The translations under genes and the position numbers were made by a program. Under the pieces are notes generated by a model. It was not told the origin of the DNA. It did no database searches and saw only the letters and a list, made by a program, of their open reading frames with translations. A stretch of DNA of 64,000 nt from Anaerocolumna xylanovorans DSM 12503 (GTDB taxonomy: Bacteria > Bacillota > Clostridia > Lachnospirales > Lachnospiraceae): assembly GCF_900143645.1 (NCBI RefSeq), contig NZ_FRFD01000003.1, forward strand, positions 372,001 to 436,000. The letters run 5' to 3'. Shown piece after piece: positions 25,857-34,896 of the stretch. The first letter of the stretch is position 1. Each line of letters begins with the position of its first letter.

Positions 25857-26796
25857 AACAAAAAAAATCAGTAAAAGCAGACATCCATCCGAAAAGAATT
25901 ATTTCCAAAGATTTGGTGTTTACTTTATTAAGAACTGGCAGTTGTACATAATCTTTTTACTGCCGGCGCTGGCACTCACCATTATTTTTAAATACCTGCC
26001 TATGTTCGGCGTTATCATTGCATTTGAGGAGTACAGTCCTGTCAAGGGGTATTTTGGAAGCGATTGGATTGGACTGTACAATTTTAAGAGGTTCTTTTCC
26101 TCTACTGAATTTGCAAGGTTGTTATTAAACACATTGAAACTAAGTGGTTTCAACCTGATATGGAGTTTTTTCCCGCCGATTGTCCTGGCTCTTTTACTTA
26201 ACAGAGTGCGGCATAAAGGTATGAGGAAAAATGCACAGTTGATTGTGTACCTGCCCTACTTTATTTCTACAATCGTCCTGGCAGGTATGGTTCGGTTGTT
26301 TTTCTCTCCTGTAGGACCGATTAATGCATTAATGGGAAGCAGTGTAGACTATATGACAGAACCCAGCTGGTTCCGTACACTTTATATTGGAAGCGGTATC
26401 TGGCAGAGTGCAGGATGGGCCTCCATTATTTATTCCGCGACTTTAGCCGGTGTAAGTCAGGAATTAATAGAAGCAGCGAGAATTGACGGCGCAACTATTT
26501 TACAGCAGATTAAAAATGTTGAGCTGCCCGCATTAAAGCCGGTTATTGTCATCCAATTCATCCTTTCTGCAGGTAATATCATGAGCATTGGATTTGAAAA
26601 AGTTTATGCAATGCAGACAGACCTGAATAAAGTAACCAGCGATATCATACCTACCTATGTTTACCGAATGGGACTTGAGATGGGCGATTATGGATATTCT
26701 ACGGCAGTGGGGCTTTTCAATACCGTTATTAATTTGATTCTTTTAGTTGCTGTAAATATGATAGTGAAGAAATTAAATGAGGGTGAAGGGCTGTAA
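25852..26796 (+). CDS. Carbohydrate ABC transporter permease (LplB type)
   Basis: Membrane subunit of 314 residues of the LplB/YtcP-type polysaccharide importers. Six helices are predicted, the first being LYIIFLLPALALTIIFKYLP. The ATPase-contact EAA motif reads LIEAARIDGATILQQIKNVELPAL. ATG 25852 is used because it opens the frame; GAAAGG lies upstream at a rather long spacing and a cre-like site overlaps the start. It is followed 13 bases later by its partner permease and then the binding protein. No ATPase is encoded locally. Confidence 0.92.
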   Translation: MQTKKISKSRHPSEKNYFQRFGVYFIKNWQLYIIFLLPALALTIIFKYLPMFGVIIAFEEYSPVKGYFGSDWIGLYNFKRFFSSTEFARLLLNTLKLSGFNLIWSFFPPIVLALLLNRVRHKGMRKNAQLIVYLPYFISTIVLAGMVRLFFSPVGPINALMGSSVDYMTEPSWFRTLYIGSGIWQSAGWASIIYSATLAGVSQELIEAARIDGATILQQIKNVELPALKPVIVIQFILSAGNIMSIGFEKVYAMQTDLNKVTSDIIPTYVYRMGLEMGDYGYSTAVGLFNTVINLILLVAVNMIVKKLNEGEGL

Positions 26797-26809
26797 GGAG
26801 GAAAGTAAT

Positions 26810-27700
26810 ATGAATAAAAAGAAAGCATTTGTTACGCAGGATAACATAGTTAAAGTAACAGGCAACCTGCTGTTGATTATTTTCCTGCTGCTGATCATTA
26901 TACCGGTTATTTACATTCTGCTGTGTTCCATAATGGATCCTGCGACCAGAAGCAGTGTGGGAGTATCTTTTGATATAAAGCATTGGACCCTGGAAGGATA
27001 CCGAAGAGTGTTTGAAGATGCCAATACCTGGCGGGGTTTCCGTAACTCCTTTGTCTATTCTGTTTCTTTTACTGTGATTTCTGTTGGGGTCACTTTATTA
27101 GCGGCATATCCTATGTCCAGGAATGACTTTATGGGGCGTAAGTTCTTCAATGTGATTTTTGTACTTACTATGTTCTTTGGCGGAGGACTGATGCCGACTT
27201 ATCTTTTGATGGATCAGTTAAACCTGATTAATACCGTATGGGCAGTTTTATTGCCAGGTGCTTTAAATGTATGGAACCTGATACTGGCCCGTTCTTATTA
27301 CCGTTCGATTCCGACGGAACTAAGGGAAGCGGCAGAGATGGACGGTACTTCGGAGCTCCAGTATTTCTTTAAGGTTCTGATACCGGTATGTACACCAATT
27401 ATCGCTGTACTTTGCCTATATCAGTTTGTAGCCCAGTGGAATTCCTATTTTGATGCTATGATATATTTGGATGATCAGAAACTACAGCCCTTGCAGCTGG
27501 TAATCCGGGCGATACTGGTACAGAACCAGATTAATCCGAACCTGGTGGCCAATATGGAAAAAATAGCTGAAACGGCCAAACTGGCGGATTTGTTAAAGTA
27601 TTCCACTATCGTTATATCCAGTATCCCATTGTTATTAATGTATCCGTTTTTCTCCAAATACTTCGAAAAAGGTATTATGGCTGGTTCTGTAAAAGGTTGA
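26810..27700 (+). CDS. Carbohydrate ABC transporter permease (LplC/YtcP type)
   Basis: Second permease subunit of 296 residues. The frame is open from 26777, but AGGAGG at 26796-26801 with 8-base spacing marks ATG 26810. It contains six helices and the EAA motif ELREAAEMDGTSELQYFFKVLIPV, and ends with the family's typical KYFEKGIMAGSVKG. Together with the upstream permease and downstream lipoprotein it forms an importer for an oligosaccharide, here probably fructan- or sucrose-derived because two GH32 genes follow. Confidence 0.92.
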   Translation: MNKKKAFVTQDNIVKVTGNLLLIIFLLLIIIPVIYILLCSIMDPATRSSVGVSFDIKHWTLEGYRRVFEDANTWRGFRNSFVYSVSFTVISVGVTLLAAYPMSRNDFMGRKFFNVIFVLTMFFGGGLMPTYLLMDQLNLINTVWAVLLPGALNVWNLILARSYYRSIPTELREAAEMDGTSELQYFFKVLIPVCTPIIAVLCLYQFVAQWNSYFDAMIYLDDQKLQPLQLVIRAILVQNQINPNLVANMEKIAETAKLADLLKYSTIVISSIPLLLMYPFFSKYFEKGIMAGSVKG

Positions 27701-27757
27701 TTACAAAAGTAAATGCTAAAGCATTTAACTTATAAAATTATCAGAGGAGGAAATGTT

Positions 27758-29404
27758 ATGTTATTATCCAAAAGATTTAGAAGAGTATTGGGAGTTTTAT
27801 GTGTAGCTGCCATGGCGATCGGCTCTTTGGCAGCCTGTGGAAGTAAAACGCCGTCAGGCAATGGAAACACCTCTAACGGCGCAGAAGGGGCTGCGGCAGA
27901 AGAGGTAACTTTCCCATTAACAGAAAGTTACAAGTTTTCCATTATGACAAGGGTTGCTTCCGATTCCGAACAGGATTTCAGTAAAAAAGCATTGGTCCAG
28001 AGAATGCAGGAGGCTACTAATGTAACTGCTGACTATCAGGCGATTCCGGATGAACAGTTTAATGATAAATTTAAACTGGCACTTTCCAAGAAAGATATGC
28101 CGGATGTAGTTACCAAGATGTATATTAAGCCTTATGATATTTTAGGTTATGCGAACAAAGGTGTCTTCATTCCGTTGGAAAGTTATATCGATAAGAACAT
28201 GCCAAACTTTAAGAAGATACTGGATGCAAGGCCGGAAGTACGTGCTGCCATCACATCAGCCGACGGGCATATTTACACCTTGCCTTTTGTAAATGAATGG
28301 TCTAAGAACAGTAAGGAAAACATTAATGTTATCGGTGCCATTCCTTATATAAACAAATCCTGGTTAGATAAATTAGGACTTGAAATGCCAACTACAACTG
28401 ATGAATTGAAAACAGTATTAGAGGCATTTGCTAAAGATATTAAAGATGAGAATGGCAATGTTATCCCGATGTCTTTCCGTATCAATCAGGTTAACCAGGA
28501 TCCTGGTATCAGCCTGGGTTCTTTCGGAAGCGGTGATAACATGGACCACTATATGGTAACCAATGATAAAAAAGTATTTTATTCACTGGCTCAGGATGAT
28601 GCAAGAAAAGGTCTGGAATGGCTGCACGAACTATATGCACAAGGTCTGATTGATCCTGAAATTTTCTCCCAGGACGCATCCACCTATTCAGCCAAAGTTT
28701 CTACCGGACGTGTGGGCCTGTTTTATGACTGGGCAATAGGTTTGGCTGGTGATTATACGGATGAATACGTGGCATTGCCGCCGCTGTCCGGTCCGGATGG
28801 AACCGTAAATATTCCGCGTCAGAACTACTACAGCTTTGATATGGGTGTTACAGCAGTTACAAGTGCATGTAAAAAACCTTCAGTTGTATTGGCATACCTG
28901 GATCAGTATTTTGAACCTTCCATGTCTGTTCAAAATTGCAACGGTACTTATGATGATCCAAACTATACAAATGTATTCACAAAAGGCGAAGATGGCATGT
29001 TAAAATGGACCAAGGAAGGATTAGAAGACAATAAAGTCCGCAATGATCAAAACTTAGCTGACTGTTTTGCAATCCTGTCCGACTATTATGGAGTATACGT
29101 AGATAAAATGCTGGATTCCGATGCACTTCGACTGAATTTGCTCAGCACGGTATATTCTCCTTTTATTACAAGCAATTATAACTATCCGGCTGCATTTATG
29201 GAACAAGCTGATATCACACGAATTGCTGAAATTGAAACAGACTTAAAGACTTATGCAGAACAGACAAAAGCAGGTATCGTAAAAGACGGCATTACCGATG
29301 AAGCCTGGAAAGCCTATCTTACAAAACTGGATGAAATGGGTCTGAAAGAATTAATTGAACTGAAGCAGAAAGGCTTCGATATGTTTTATGAACTGACAAA
29401 CTAA
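27758..29404 (+). CDS. Carbohydrate ABC transporter substrate-binding lipoprotein
   Basis: Lipoprotein of 548 residues. The start is ATG 27758, preceded by GAGGAGG with 7-base spacing, rather than the in-frame ATG at 27713. The signal peptide ends in lipobox SLAAC, followed by a Gly/Asn/Ala linker. The body is LipO/YtcQ-type family 1 binding protein (FSIMTRVASDSEQDFSK, VSTGRVGLFYDWAIG). It captures the oligosaccharide for the LplB/C-like permeases. A terminator lies between it and the GH32 genes, so it may be expressed above them. Confidence 0.92.
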   Translation: MLLSKRFRRVLGVLCVAAMAIGSLAACGSKTPSGNGNTSNGAEGAAAEEVTFPLTESYKFSIMTRVASDSEQDFSKKALVQRMQEATNVTADYQAIPDEQFNDKFKLALSKKDMPDVVTKMYIKPYDILGYANKGVFIPLESYIDKNMPNFKKILDARPEVRAAITSADGHIYTLPFVNEWSKNSKENINVIGAIPYINKSWLDKLGLEMPTTTDELKTVLEAFAKDIKDENGNVIPMSFRINQVNQDPGISLGSFGSGDNMDHYMVTNDKKVFYSLAQDDARKGLEWLHELYAQGLIDPEIFSQDASTYSAKVSTGRVGLFYDWAIGLAGDYTDEYVALPPLSGPDGTVNIPRQNYYSFDMGVTAVTSACKKPSVVLAYLDQYFEPSMSVQNCNGTYDDPNYTNVFTKGEDGMLKWTKEGLEDNKVRNDQNLADCFAILSDYYGVYVDKMLDSDALRLNLLSTVYSPFITSNYNYPAAFMEQADITRIAEIETDLKTYAEQTKAGIVKDGITDEAWKAYLTKLDEMGLKELIELKQKGFDMFYELTN

Positions 29405-29515
29405 GGTAAATATAACGATGGAACTGATCAGCAGCTAAAACAGAAGAAATTTTATAAATATAAGCAGAGAAAATATACGGAAACATAGACAGCAATAGAA
29501 TAATCATAAAATAAA

Positions 29516-29545
29516 GGGGCCGGGCCTATGGGTCCGGCCTTTTTC
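29516..29545 (+). terminator. Rho-independent terminator between transporter and GH32 genes
   Basis: GGCCGGGCC and GGTCCGGCC pair (one G-U) around a TATG loop and are followed by T5. It probably acts as a partial terminator, lowering expression of the GH32 genes relative to the transporter. Confidence 0.85.
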
Positions 29546-29567
29546 TAATAGGAAAGGAGATAAGATT

Positions 29568-30995
29568 ATGGATTTATTTTATACCCCCGAATATGCGAAA
29601 ACCGGTGATGTAATTCCTTTTTATAATGAAGATTTGAAGCAGTTTGATCATTATTACCTAAAAAATTGGAACCCGGATGCACCAAAGGATAAAGTTATAT
29701 ATGGCTGGCATCGTATTACAACCACGGATAACCGAAATTATATAGAAACTCCTACAAAAATTCATGGAGGGACTGGCTCTGTTATTAAAGTAAATGGACT
29801 GTACCATATGTTTTATTGTACATTTGACCAGGATCCCCCTGCACAGTGGGCCAGACATGCAACCAGTACAGATCTGACAGATTGGGAGGACATTCCGGAA
29901 GAAAAATTCGGCCCCGATGGTATGATTTACAAGATGTCTGACTGGAGGGATCCTTTTGTATTCTGGAATGAAGAAGAAAATAAGTGGTGGATGCTCCTGG
30001 CAGCAAGAGAGAATGCACCGACGGAAAGAAATGGCTGTGTAGCTCTTTGCGTATCCGAGGATCTGTCGCGGTGGGAATATCGAGAGCCGCTATATGCGCC
30101 ACGCCTGAACCAGGCAGCAAACGAATGCCCTGATTTATTTAAAATGGGAGATTGGTATTACCTGGTATATTCAAATTATACAGACGGATTCTGCACCTAT
30201 TACCGGATGAGCCGCTCTTTAAGCGGTCCATGGATCCGTCCGGAGGTGGATACTTTTGATGGCAGAGCTTTTTATGCGGCTAAAACCGGTTTTGATGGAA
30301 AAGATCATTATATTTACGGCTGGAATCCCACCAGAGGTGAGAATGGCTGGGAATTTGACCCGGGTAAAGAGTTCGGTAAGGATTATAAAACCTGGAACTG
30401 GGGCGGCTCCATTGTAGTGCATAAAATTATCCAGCATGATGATGGTACCCTGGGAGTATGCCCGGTTGACAGTGTTGCAAATGCTTTTAGCAAGATGAAG
30501 AATTCCGGTTTGCATTCTTTGACCGGAAACTGGAACATAAATGAAAGTGTAGCAGTCTGTGAATCCCCGGATGGCTATTCCGCCGCTATTGGTGCTAAGA
30601 TTCCGGAAGTATGCCGTGTGAAGGCCAAATTAAAGTATAATGGAAATCCTACCCGGTTCGGTATTGCCTTACAGGTGGATGATACGTATGCCCAGGGATA
30701 TTATCTGATGTTTGAACCCTGGTATAACCGTATCCAGTTCCGCTCCGGGCTGCGGATGTATGAACAGGGCGGTCAGATGTTTCCTTATGCAGTTGAAATG
30801 GAACGTCCCCTTAAACTGGAGGCCGGTAAAGAATATGATCTTGAAATCTATATTCAGGGAACTCTTGCAGTTCTTTATGTCAATAATGACCTGGCCTTTG
30901 GTTTCCGTATGTACAATGAAAAAGACCGTCAGTTAGGATTTTTTGTATCGGAAGGATCACTGGAAGTGAAGGACGTAACGATTGAAGAGGAATAA
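29568..30995 (+). CDS. GH32-like glycoside hydrolase, divergent active-site start
   Basis: Cytoplasmic (no signal peptide) clan GH-J enzyme of 475 residues. The five-bladed propeller spans ~10-310 and the C-terminal beta-sandwich ~330-470. The transition-state-stabilising Asp is in WRDPF (~127) and the acid/base Glu in NECPDLF (186). The canonical WMNDPNG box is missing: the matching N-terminal strand reads KTGDVIPFYNED, with Asp14 the likely nucleophile, as in GH32 subgroups with a GDV-x-PFY start. It probably cleaves fructosyl linkages, but its specificity may differ from the GH32 enzyme next door. GGAAAGGAG precedes the ATG. Confidence 0.82.
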   Translation: MDLFYTPEYAKTGDVIPFYNEDLKQFDHYYLKNWNPDAPKDKVIYGWHRITTTDNRNYIETPTKIHGGTGSVIKVNGLYHMFYCTFDQDPPAQWARHATSTDLTDWEDIPEEKFGPDGMIYKMSDWRDPFVFWNEEENKWWMLLAARENAPTERNGCVALCVSEDLSRWEYREPLYAPRLNQAANECPDLFKMGDWYYLVYSNYTDGFCTYYRMSRSLSGPWIRPEVDTFDGRAFYAAKTGFDGKDHYIYGWNPTRGENGWEFDPGKEFGKDYKTWNWGGSIVVHKIIQHDDGTLGVCPVDSVANAFSKMKNSGLHSLTGNWNINESVAVCESPDGYSAAIGAKIPEVCRVKAKLKYNGNPTRFGIALQVDDTYAQGYYLMFEPWYNRIQFRSGLRMYEQGGQMFPYAVEMERPLKLEAGKEYDLEIYIQGTLAVLYVNNDLAFGFRMYNEKDRQLGFFVSEGSLEVKDVTIEEE

Positions 30996-31061
30996 GAAGT
31001 GTACTTGCAAAAGATTTAAAAGTAACAACAGAAAGTGAAGAGCAGAAAGGCAGATGAGGGA

Positions 31062-32528
31062 ATGAGCGAAATGTTGGAAAATGCAAGAAAATATGAAAGG
31101 GATGGCTTAAAACAGATTCCGGAGGGGCAGAAACCGTCCTTTCATGTATGCGCACCAGTTGGTTGGATCAATGACCCTAACGGCTTTTCTGTGTACAAGG
31201 GAGAATATCATTTATTTTATCAGTATCACCCCTATAAAACTGTATGGGGACCAATGCACTGGGGACACAGCAAATCGAAAGATTTTATAAAGTGGGAGCA
31301 GTTACCCTGCGCCCTGGCACCGGATACCGGATACGATGGGCAGGGATGTTTTTCTGGCAGCGCAGTGGAACATGACGGAAAACATATGCTTATGTATACC
31401 GGCGTGCTGAATAAAGTACAGGAAGACGGTACCAGGTTATTAAGACAGACACAGTGTATAGCCGTGGGAGACGGAGTGAATTATGAAAAGCTGGATACGA
31501 ATCCGGTAATCACCGGTGATTTTCTGCCGGAAGGAAGCAGCAGGGAAGATTTCAGAGATCCGAAAATCTGGATAGAGGGAGAAGATTTCTATGCAGTAAT
31601 TGGCAGCAGGAGTGAAGAGACCGGCGGACAGATAGTATTATTTACATCCCAGGATGCAAAGAACTGGAAATATGCAGGTATCATAGAGGAAAGCCGGAAT
31701 GAATACGGAGAGGTGTGGGAATGCCCGGATTTCTTTTACATAGACGGCAAACAGGTATTGCTCATTTCGCCCACTGAAATGATGGCAGATGGCCTGGAAT
31801 TTCACAATGGAAACAGTACCATATATATCCTTGGGGATTATGACAAAGGGAACCATAAGTTAATCCGGGAACGAGTAGCCGCTATTGATTACGGATTGGA
31901 TTTCTATGCACCGCAGACACTGGAAACAGCAGATGGCAGAAGAATCATGGTTGCCTGGATGCAGAGCTGGGATAATTATCTCACGCCGCCATCTTTTCAG
32001 TGGTCCGGCCTTATGACGGTTCCGAGGGAACTGCACGTGAAAAACGGATTATTGTATCAGAATCCGGTAAGAGAATTGGAAAATTATTATCAGAAAGAAG
32101 TAAAATATGATGCCGTAACCATAAATGGGGAAAAAGAACCGGACGGTATAAAGGGCAGGCAGTTTGACCTGACAGTGGAGGTGGAAGCCCGTGATTATGA
32201 AGAATTTGCTGTTCGCTTTGCGGCAGATGATAAATATTATTCTATTCTGCGATATAATCCGAAAGCAAATACAGTGACTTTTGACCGTACTTATTCCGGT
32301 CTAAGAAAGGATATCCTGCACAAACGTTCCATAAATGTAAAAGAACAGAAGGGTAAAATCAAACTCCGTATACTAATGGATAAATATACGGTGGAAGTTT
32401 TCGTAAACGATGGAGAGCAGGCAATGACTTCTCTGATTTATACTCCTTTGGAAGCAGACCGGATTCGCTTTCTTAGCAAAGGTGAAGTTAAATGCAGCAT
32501 TGTTAAATATGATGTTGCAGCAGAATAG
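31062..32528 (+). CDS. GH32 beta-fructofuranosidase (sucrose/sucrose-6-phosphate hydrolase type)
   Basis: Hydrolyses beta-fructofuranosyl bonds of sucrose or short fructans. All three catalytic signatures are present: WINDPNG (nucleophile Asp38), FRDPK (Asp166) and WECPDFF (Glu220). The C-terminal beta-sandwich ends with EVFVNDGEQAMTS, a GH32 hallmark. No signal peptide, so it acts on imported sugar. The start is uncertain: GTG 31035, ATG 31062 and ATG 31071 are in frame. AGAAAGG best fits 31062 and GAGGG best fits 31071. It is 66 bases downstream of the other GH32 gene and presumably in its operon. Confidence 0.93.
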   Translation: MSEMLENARKYERDGLKQIPEGQKPSFHVCAPVGWINDPNGFSVYKGEYHLFYQYHPYKTVWGPMHWGHSKSKDFIKWEQLPCALAPDTGYDGQGCFSGSAVEHDGKHMLMYTGVLNKVQEDGTRLLRQTQCIAVGDGVNYEKLDTNPVITGDFLPEGSSREDFRDPKIWIEGEDFYAVIGSRSEETGGQIVLFTSQDAKNWKYAGIIEESRNEYGEVWECPDFFYIDGKQVLLISPTEMMADGLEFHNGNSTIYILGDYDKGNHKLIRERVAAIDYGLDFYAPQTLETADGRRIMVAWMQSWDNYLTPPSFQWSGLMTVPRELHVKNGLLYQNPVRELENYYQKEVKYDAVTINGEKEPDGIKGRQFDLTVEVEARDYEEFAVRFAADDKYYSILRYNPKANTVTFDRTYSGLRKDILHKRSINVKEQKGKIKLRILMDKYTVEVFVNDGEQAMTSLIYTPLEADRIRFLSKGEVKCSIVKYDVAAE

Positions 32529-32646
32529 ATAAAGGCCGCACGGAAGCGTGTAAAAGAGTTATTGATATCAATGGAAATGTGATACAATATACTTGAAAAT
32601 TAAACTTGATAGTTTAACAGACCTGTTGAAGCAAAGGAGGAAATCT

Positions 32647-32871
32647 ATGATTTTTTCAGATTCGAATGATATTAGCAGATGCACTGAAATAGTAAGAAAA
32701 GAGCTATTAAAGAATAATGTTAACGTCAGTGATGAGATTCTAAATAAGATTACTTTAGCTGTTATGAACATTTCTTATTCAAAAGGTGGAGATTATTCTG
32801 ATAAGATTATTCAAAGCTTTGCTAAGACATATGTTGAAGAAGGAAAGTTTCCTGAAGAAATTGAAAGATGA
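32647..32871 (+). CDS. Small hypothetical protein, 74 aa
   Basis: The start at ATG 32647 is fixed by AAAGGAGG 8 bases upstream; the frame is open further upstream but without another site. The protein is acidic and helical with no membrane segment or Cys pair (SDEILNKITLAVMNISYSKGG, KTYVEEGKFPEEIER). I do not recognise the family. It stands alone after the GH32 operon and is followed 6 bases later by a long inverted repeat. Confidence 0.6.
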   Translation: MIFSDSNDISRCTEIVRKELLKNNVNVSDEILNKITLAVMNISYSKGGDYSDKIIQSFAKTYVEEGKFPEEIER

Positions 32872-32877
32872 GCTGAT

Positions 32878-32934
32878 GCACTAAAACTATCGTCGACCAC
32901 CTGCCTGACAAGGAGTTGACGATAGTTTTAGTGC
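32878..32934. terminator. Long inverted repeat, probable bidirectional terminator
   Basis: A perfect 17-base stem (32878-32894 with 32918-32934), extendable by three pairs including one G-U, flanked by AAAA/TTTT within the stem but with only a weak T-tract after it. It lies between the 74-aa gene and the converging GntR gene. Confidence 0.6.
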
Positions 32935-33000
32935 TATTTAATTCTTAGGGCATTTAAGGTTCTTCCGCATTGGACTTTGGAATAGGATTAAGCTATGGCG

Positions 33001-33717
33001 CTAAACAATTAGTTTAAATTTATCGCCGATACAAAGCTGCTGGGAAAGATTAAATACATTGTTATTTGTATCCTGTAATATACTATCTATCCTTAGAAGG
33101 GGATAGCCCTTAGAAATACTTAAAGTTTTCGCTTCTTTAGAGGCAGCAAATATAATATCCAGTGTTTTTGAAGATTGGTTGAAAATGATATTGCGTTTTT
33201 CCTTGAGAATTTCGTATAAAGAGGAATCATTGAGATTCTCACTAAATAGAAAGGAAAAAGATTCGGGGAATTTATTTAGTTCTAAAATTACCGGTTTATC
33301 ATCTGCGTACCGTATGCGTTCAAGAACAAGTATCTTTTCATCTGTTTTCAAATGCATCAGTTCCATTTCTCTTGGAGTCGGATCTTCCAATGCAATTTTG
33401 ATGATTCTTGCTCCTGGTTTTACTCCCATCAATTTGCACATTTCTGTAAAACTGATAACTCCCTTTGATAGTCCCCGCTGTAGTTTTTTCTCGGCAACAA
33501 AAGTTCCTTTTCCGGATTTTCTGTCCAGGTATCCCATATCGGTTAACTTGGACAGAGCCTTTCGAACTGTGACGCGGCTTACTTTGTATTGTTCACTTAA
33601 TTCGTTTTCTGTTGGAATTCGGCTTCCTGCCAGACGTTCTCCGTTTTCAATTTCTTTTTGTAATTTCTCCTCAAGCTGCTTGTATAAGGGTGTTGCAATT
33701 GTATTATCCAGTTCCAT
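33001..33717 (-). CDS. GntR-family regulator with UTRA effector domain
   Basis: HutC-type GntR regulator of 238 residues. The N-terminal winged helix (ATPLYKQLEEKLQKEIENGE, RIPTENELSEQYKVSRVTVRKAL) is followed by 'LDRKSGKGTFVAEKK' and a C-terminal UTRA domain (~95-235) that binds a small effector. It is divergent from the SIS-domain gene at 33887, the arrangement of FrlR and FraR with their fructosamine loci. Their inducers are phosphorylated or free Amadori compounds, so a similar effector is inferred here. Palindromes at 33764, 33832 and 35243 are likely binding sites. Confidence 0.92.
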   Translation of the reverse strand: MELDNTIATPLYKQLEEKLQKEIENGERLAGSRIPTENELSEQYKVSRVTVRKALSKLTDMGYLDRKSGKGTFVAEKKLQRGLSKGVISFTEMCKLMGVKPGARIIKIALEDPTPREMELMHLKTDEKILVLERIRYADDKPVILELNKFPESFSFLFSENLNDSSLYEILKEKRNIIFNQSSKTLDIIFAASKEAKTLSISKGYPLLRIDSILQDTNNNVFNLSQQLCIGDKFKLIV

Positions 33718-33763
33718 ACGAATATTCCTTCTTCTTATTAATATTTATACGAGGTATTTATCG

Positions 33764-33777
33764 TTTATTATAATACA
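33764..33777. promoter_or_regulatory. GntR operator candidate 1
   Basis: TTTATTATAATACA, a near-palindrome matching the perfect site at 33832 in 13 of 14 positions. Located 47 bases upstream of the GntR start and 49 upstream of the SIS promoter -35 box. Confidence 0.5.
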
Positions 33778-33812
33778 TTTGAGCAATATTGTACATATCA
33801 AAAATGTATATA

Positions 33813-33842
33813 TTGACAATTGGTATTATAATGTATTATAAT
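33813..33842 (+). promoter_or_regulatory. Promoter of the first SIS-domain gene
   Basis: TTGACA (33813-33818), an 18-base spacer and TATAAT (33837-33842), 45 bases before the ATG. The -10 box lies within a perfect palindrome. Confidence 0.7.
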
Positions 33843-33845
33843 ACA
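33832..33845. promoter_or_regulatory. GntR operator candidate 2 (perfect palindrome on the -10 box)
   Basis: TGTATTATAATACA is a perfect 14-base palindrome that covers the TATAAT. Binding there would block RNA polymerase. A related half-site pair lies just upstream at 33823-33834. Confidence 0.6.
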
Positions 33846-33886
33846 AACATAACAATTAAATACATAAATTGAAGGAGAATGAAACG

Positions 33887-34876
33887 ATGGAATATAAGAG
33901 TACGGACATTAAGAAAATTATTGAAGCAATTTTGGAACAGAAGAAAGATAAAGGCGGAGTAAAATCCCTTTATTTTGTCGGGTGCGGAGGTTCTTTGGGA
34001 GCTCTCTATCCTGCAAAGACTTTTATGGAAAGAGAGTGTGCAGGTATCAAGTCCGCATGGATAAACAGTAATGAATTTGTTCACAGCATGCCGAAAGATT
34101 TTGGGGAGAATTCTATCATTTGTCTTGCATGTCATAAAGGCAATACACCGGAAACAATCCGTGCGGCAGCGCTTGGAAAAGAAGCGGGAGCGGCTGTTAT
34201 TATTCTGACGTGGTTACAGGAATCTGAAATTATCCAGTATGGTGATTATATTGTACGCTATGATTTTGGTGAGGGGAAGGATATAGCAGGAGAAAAGACT
34301 ATATGTGGACTGCTTGTTGCAGCTGAACTGCTGAATCAGACGGAAGGGTATGAAAACTACGATAAATTTCTGCAGGGGATTGGCATGATTGACCGTATTG
34401 TAAAAAATGCATGCAAACATGTGGAGAAACGTGCCTTGGTATTTGCAGAAAACCATAAAGACGACAAGGTAATTTACACAATGGCCAGCGGCGCGGGATA
34501 TGGTGCGGCATATATGGAAAGTATCTGTATCTTCATGGAAATGCAGTGGATCAATTCAAACAGCATTCACAGCGGCGAATATTTTCACGGCCCATTTGAA
34601 ATAACAGATGCGAATATTCCCTTTGTAATTCAGATTTCAGAAGGCTCGACCCGTGCATTGGATGAGCGGGCGCTGAAATTCTTAAAAACATATGCGAAGC
34701 GCATCGAAATTCTGGATGCCAAGGATCTTGGACTTTCCACAATTGATTCTTCTGTGGTTGATTACTTCAACCATTCGTTATTCAATAATATATATCCGGT
34801 ATATAATCAGGCATTGGCCATAGTGCGGGAGCATCCATTAACTACCCGCCGTTATATGTGGAAGGTTGAATACTAA
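33887..34876 (+). CDS. SIS-domain sugar-phosphate deglycase-like protein, copy 1 (FrlB/FraB-like)
   Basis: Double SIS-domain protein of 329 residues (domains ~25-150 and ~185-310), of the size and type of the Amadori-phosphate deglycases FrlB and FraB. These split a 6-phosphofructosyl-amine into glucose-6-phosphate and the free amine or amino acid. Sugar-phosphate-binding loops GCGGSLGALYP and SGAGYGAAYME are present. GEYFHGPFE carries Glu231 and His234, where SIS isomerases and deglycases place catalytic residues. ATG 33887 has AAGGAG 9 bases upstream; the frame extends to a TTG at 33869. It is monocistronic, divergent from GntR, and 95% identical to the copy at 39884. The exact substrate is not known. 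Confidence 0.88.
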   Translation: MEYKSTDIKKIIEAILEQKKDKGGVKSLYFVGCGGSLGALYPAKTFMERECAGIKSAWINSNEFVHSMPKDFGENSIICLACHKGNTPETIRAAALGKEAGAAVIILTWLQESEIIQYGDYIVRYDFGEGKDIAGEKTICGLLVAAELLNQTEGYENYDKFLQGIGMIDRIVKNACKHVEKRALVFAENHKDDKVIYTMASGAGYGAAYMESICIFMEMQWINSNSIHSGEYFHGPFEITDANIPFVIQISEGSTRALDERALKFLKTYAKRIEILDAKDLGLSTIDSSVVDYFNHSLFNNIYPVYNQALAIVREHPLTTRRYMWKVEY

Positions 34877-34896
34877 TATAAGGAGCTAGATATATT

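Noticed and set aside
33179..33841. 220-codon plus-strand frame opposite the GntR gene
   Set aside because: Low-complexity Ser/Leu/Phe-rich translation, antisense to a clear GntR-UTRA protein.
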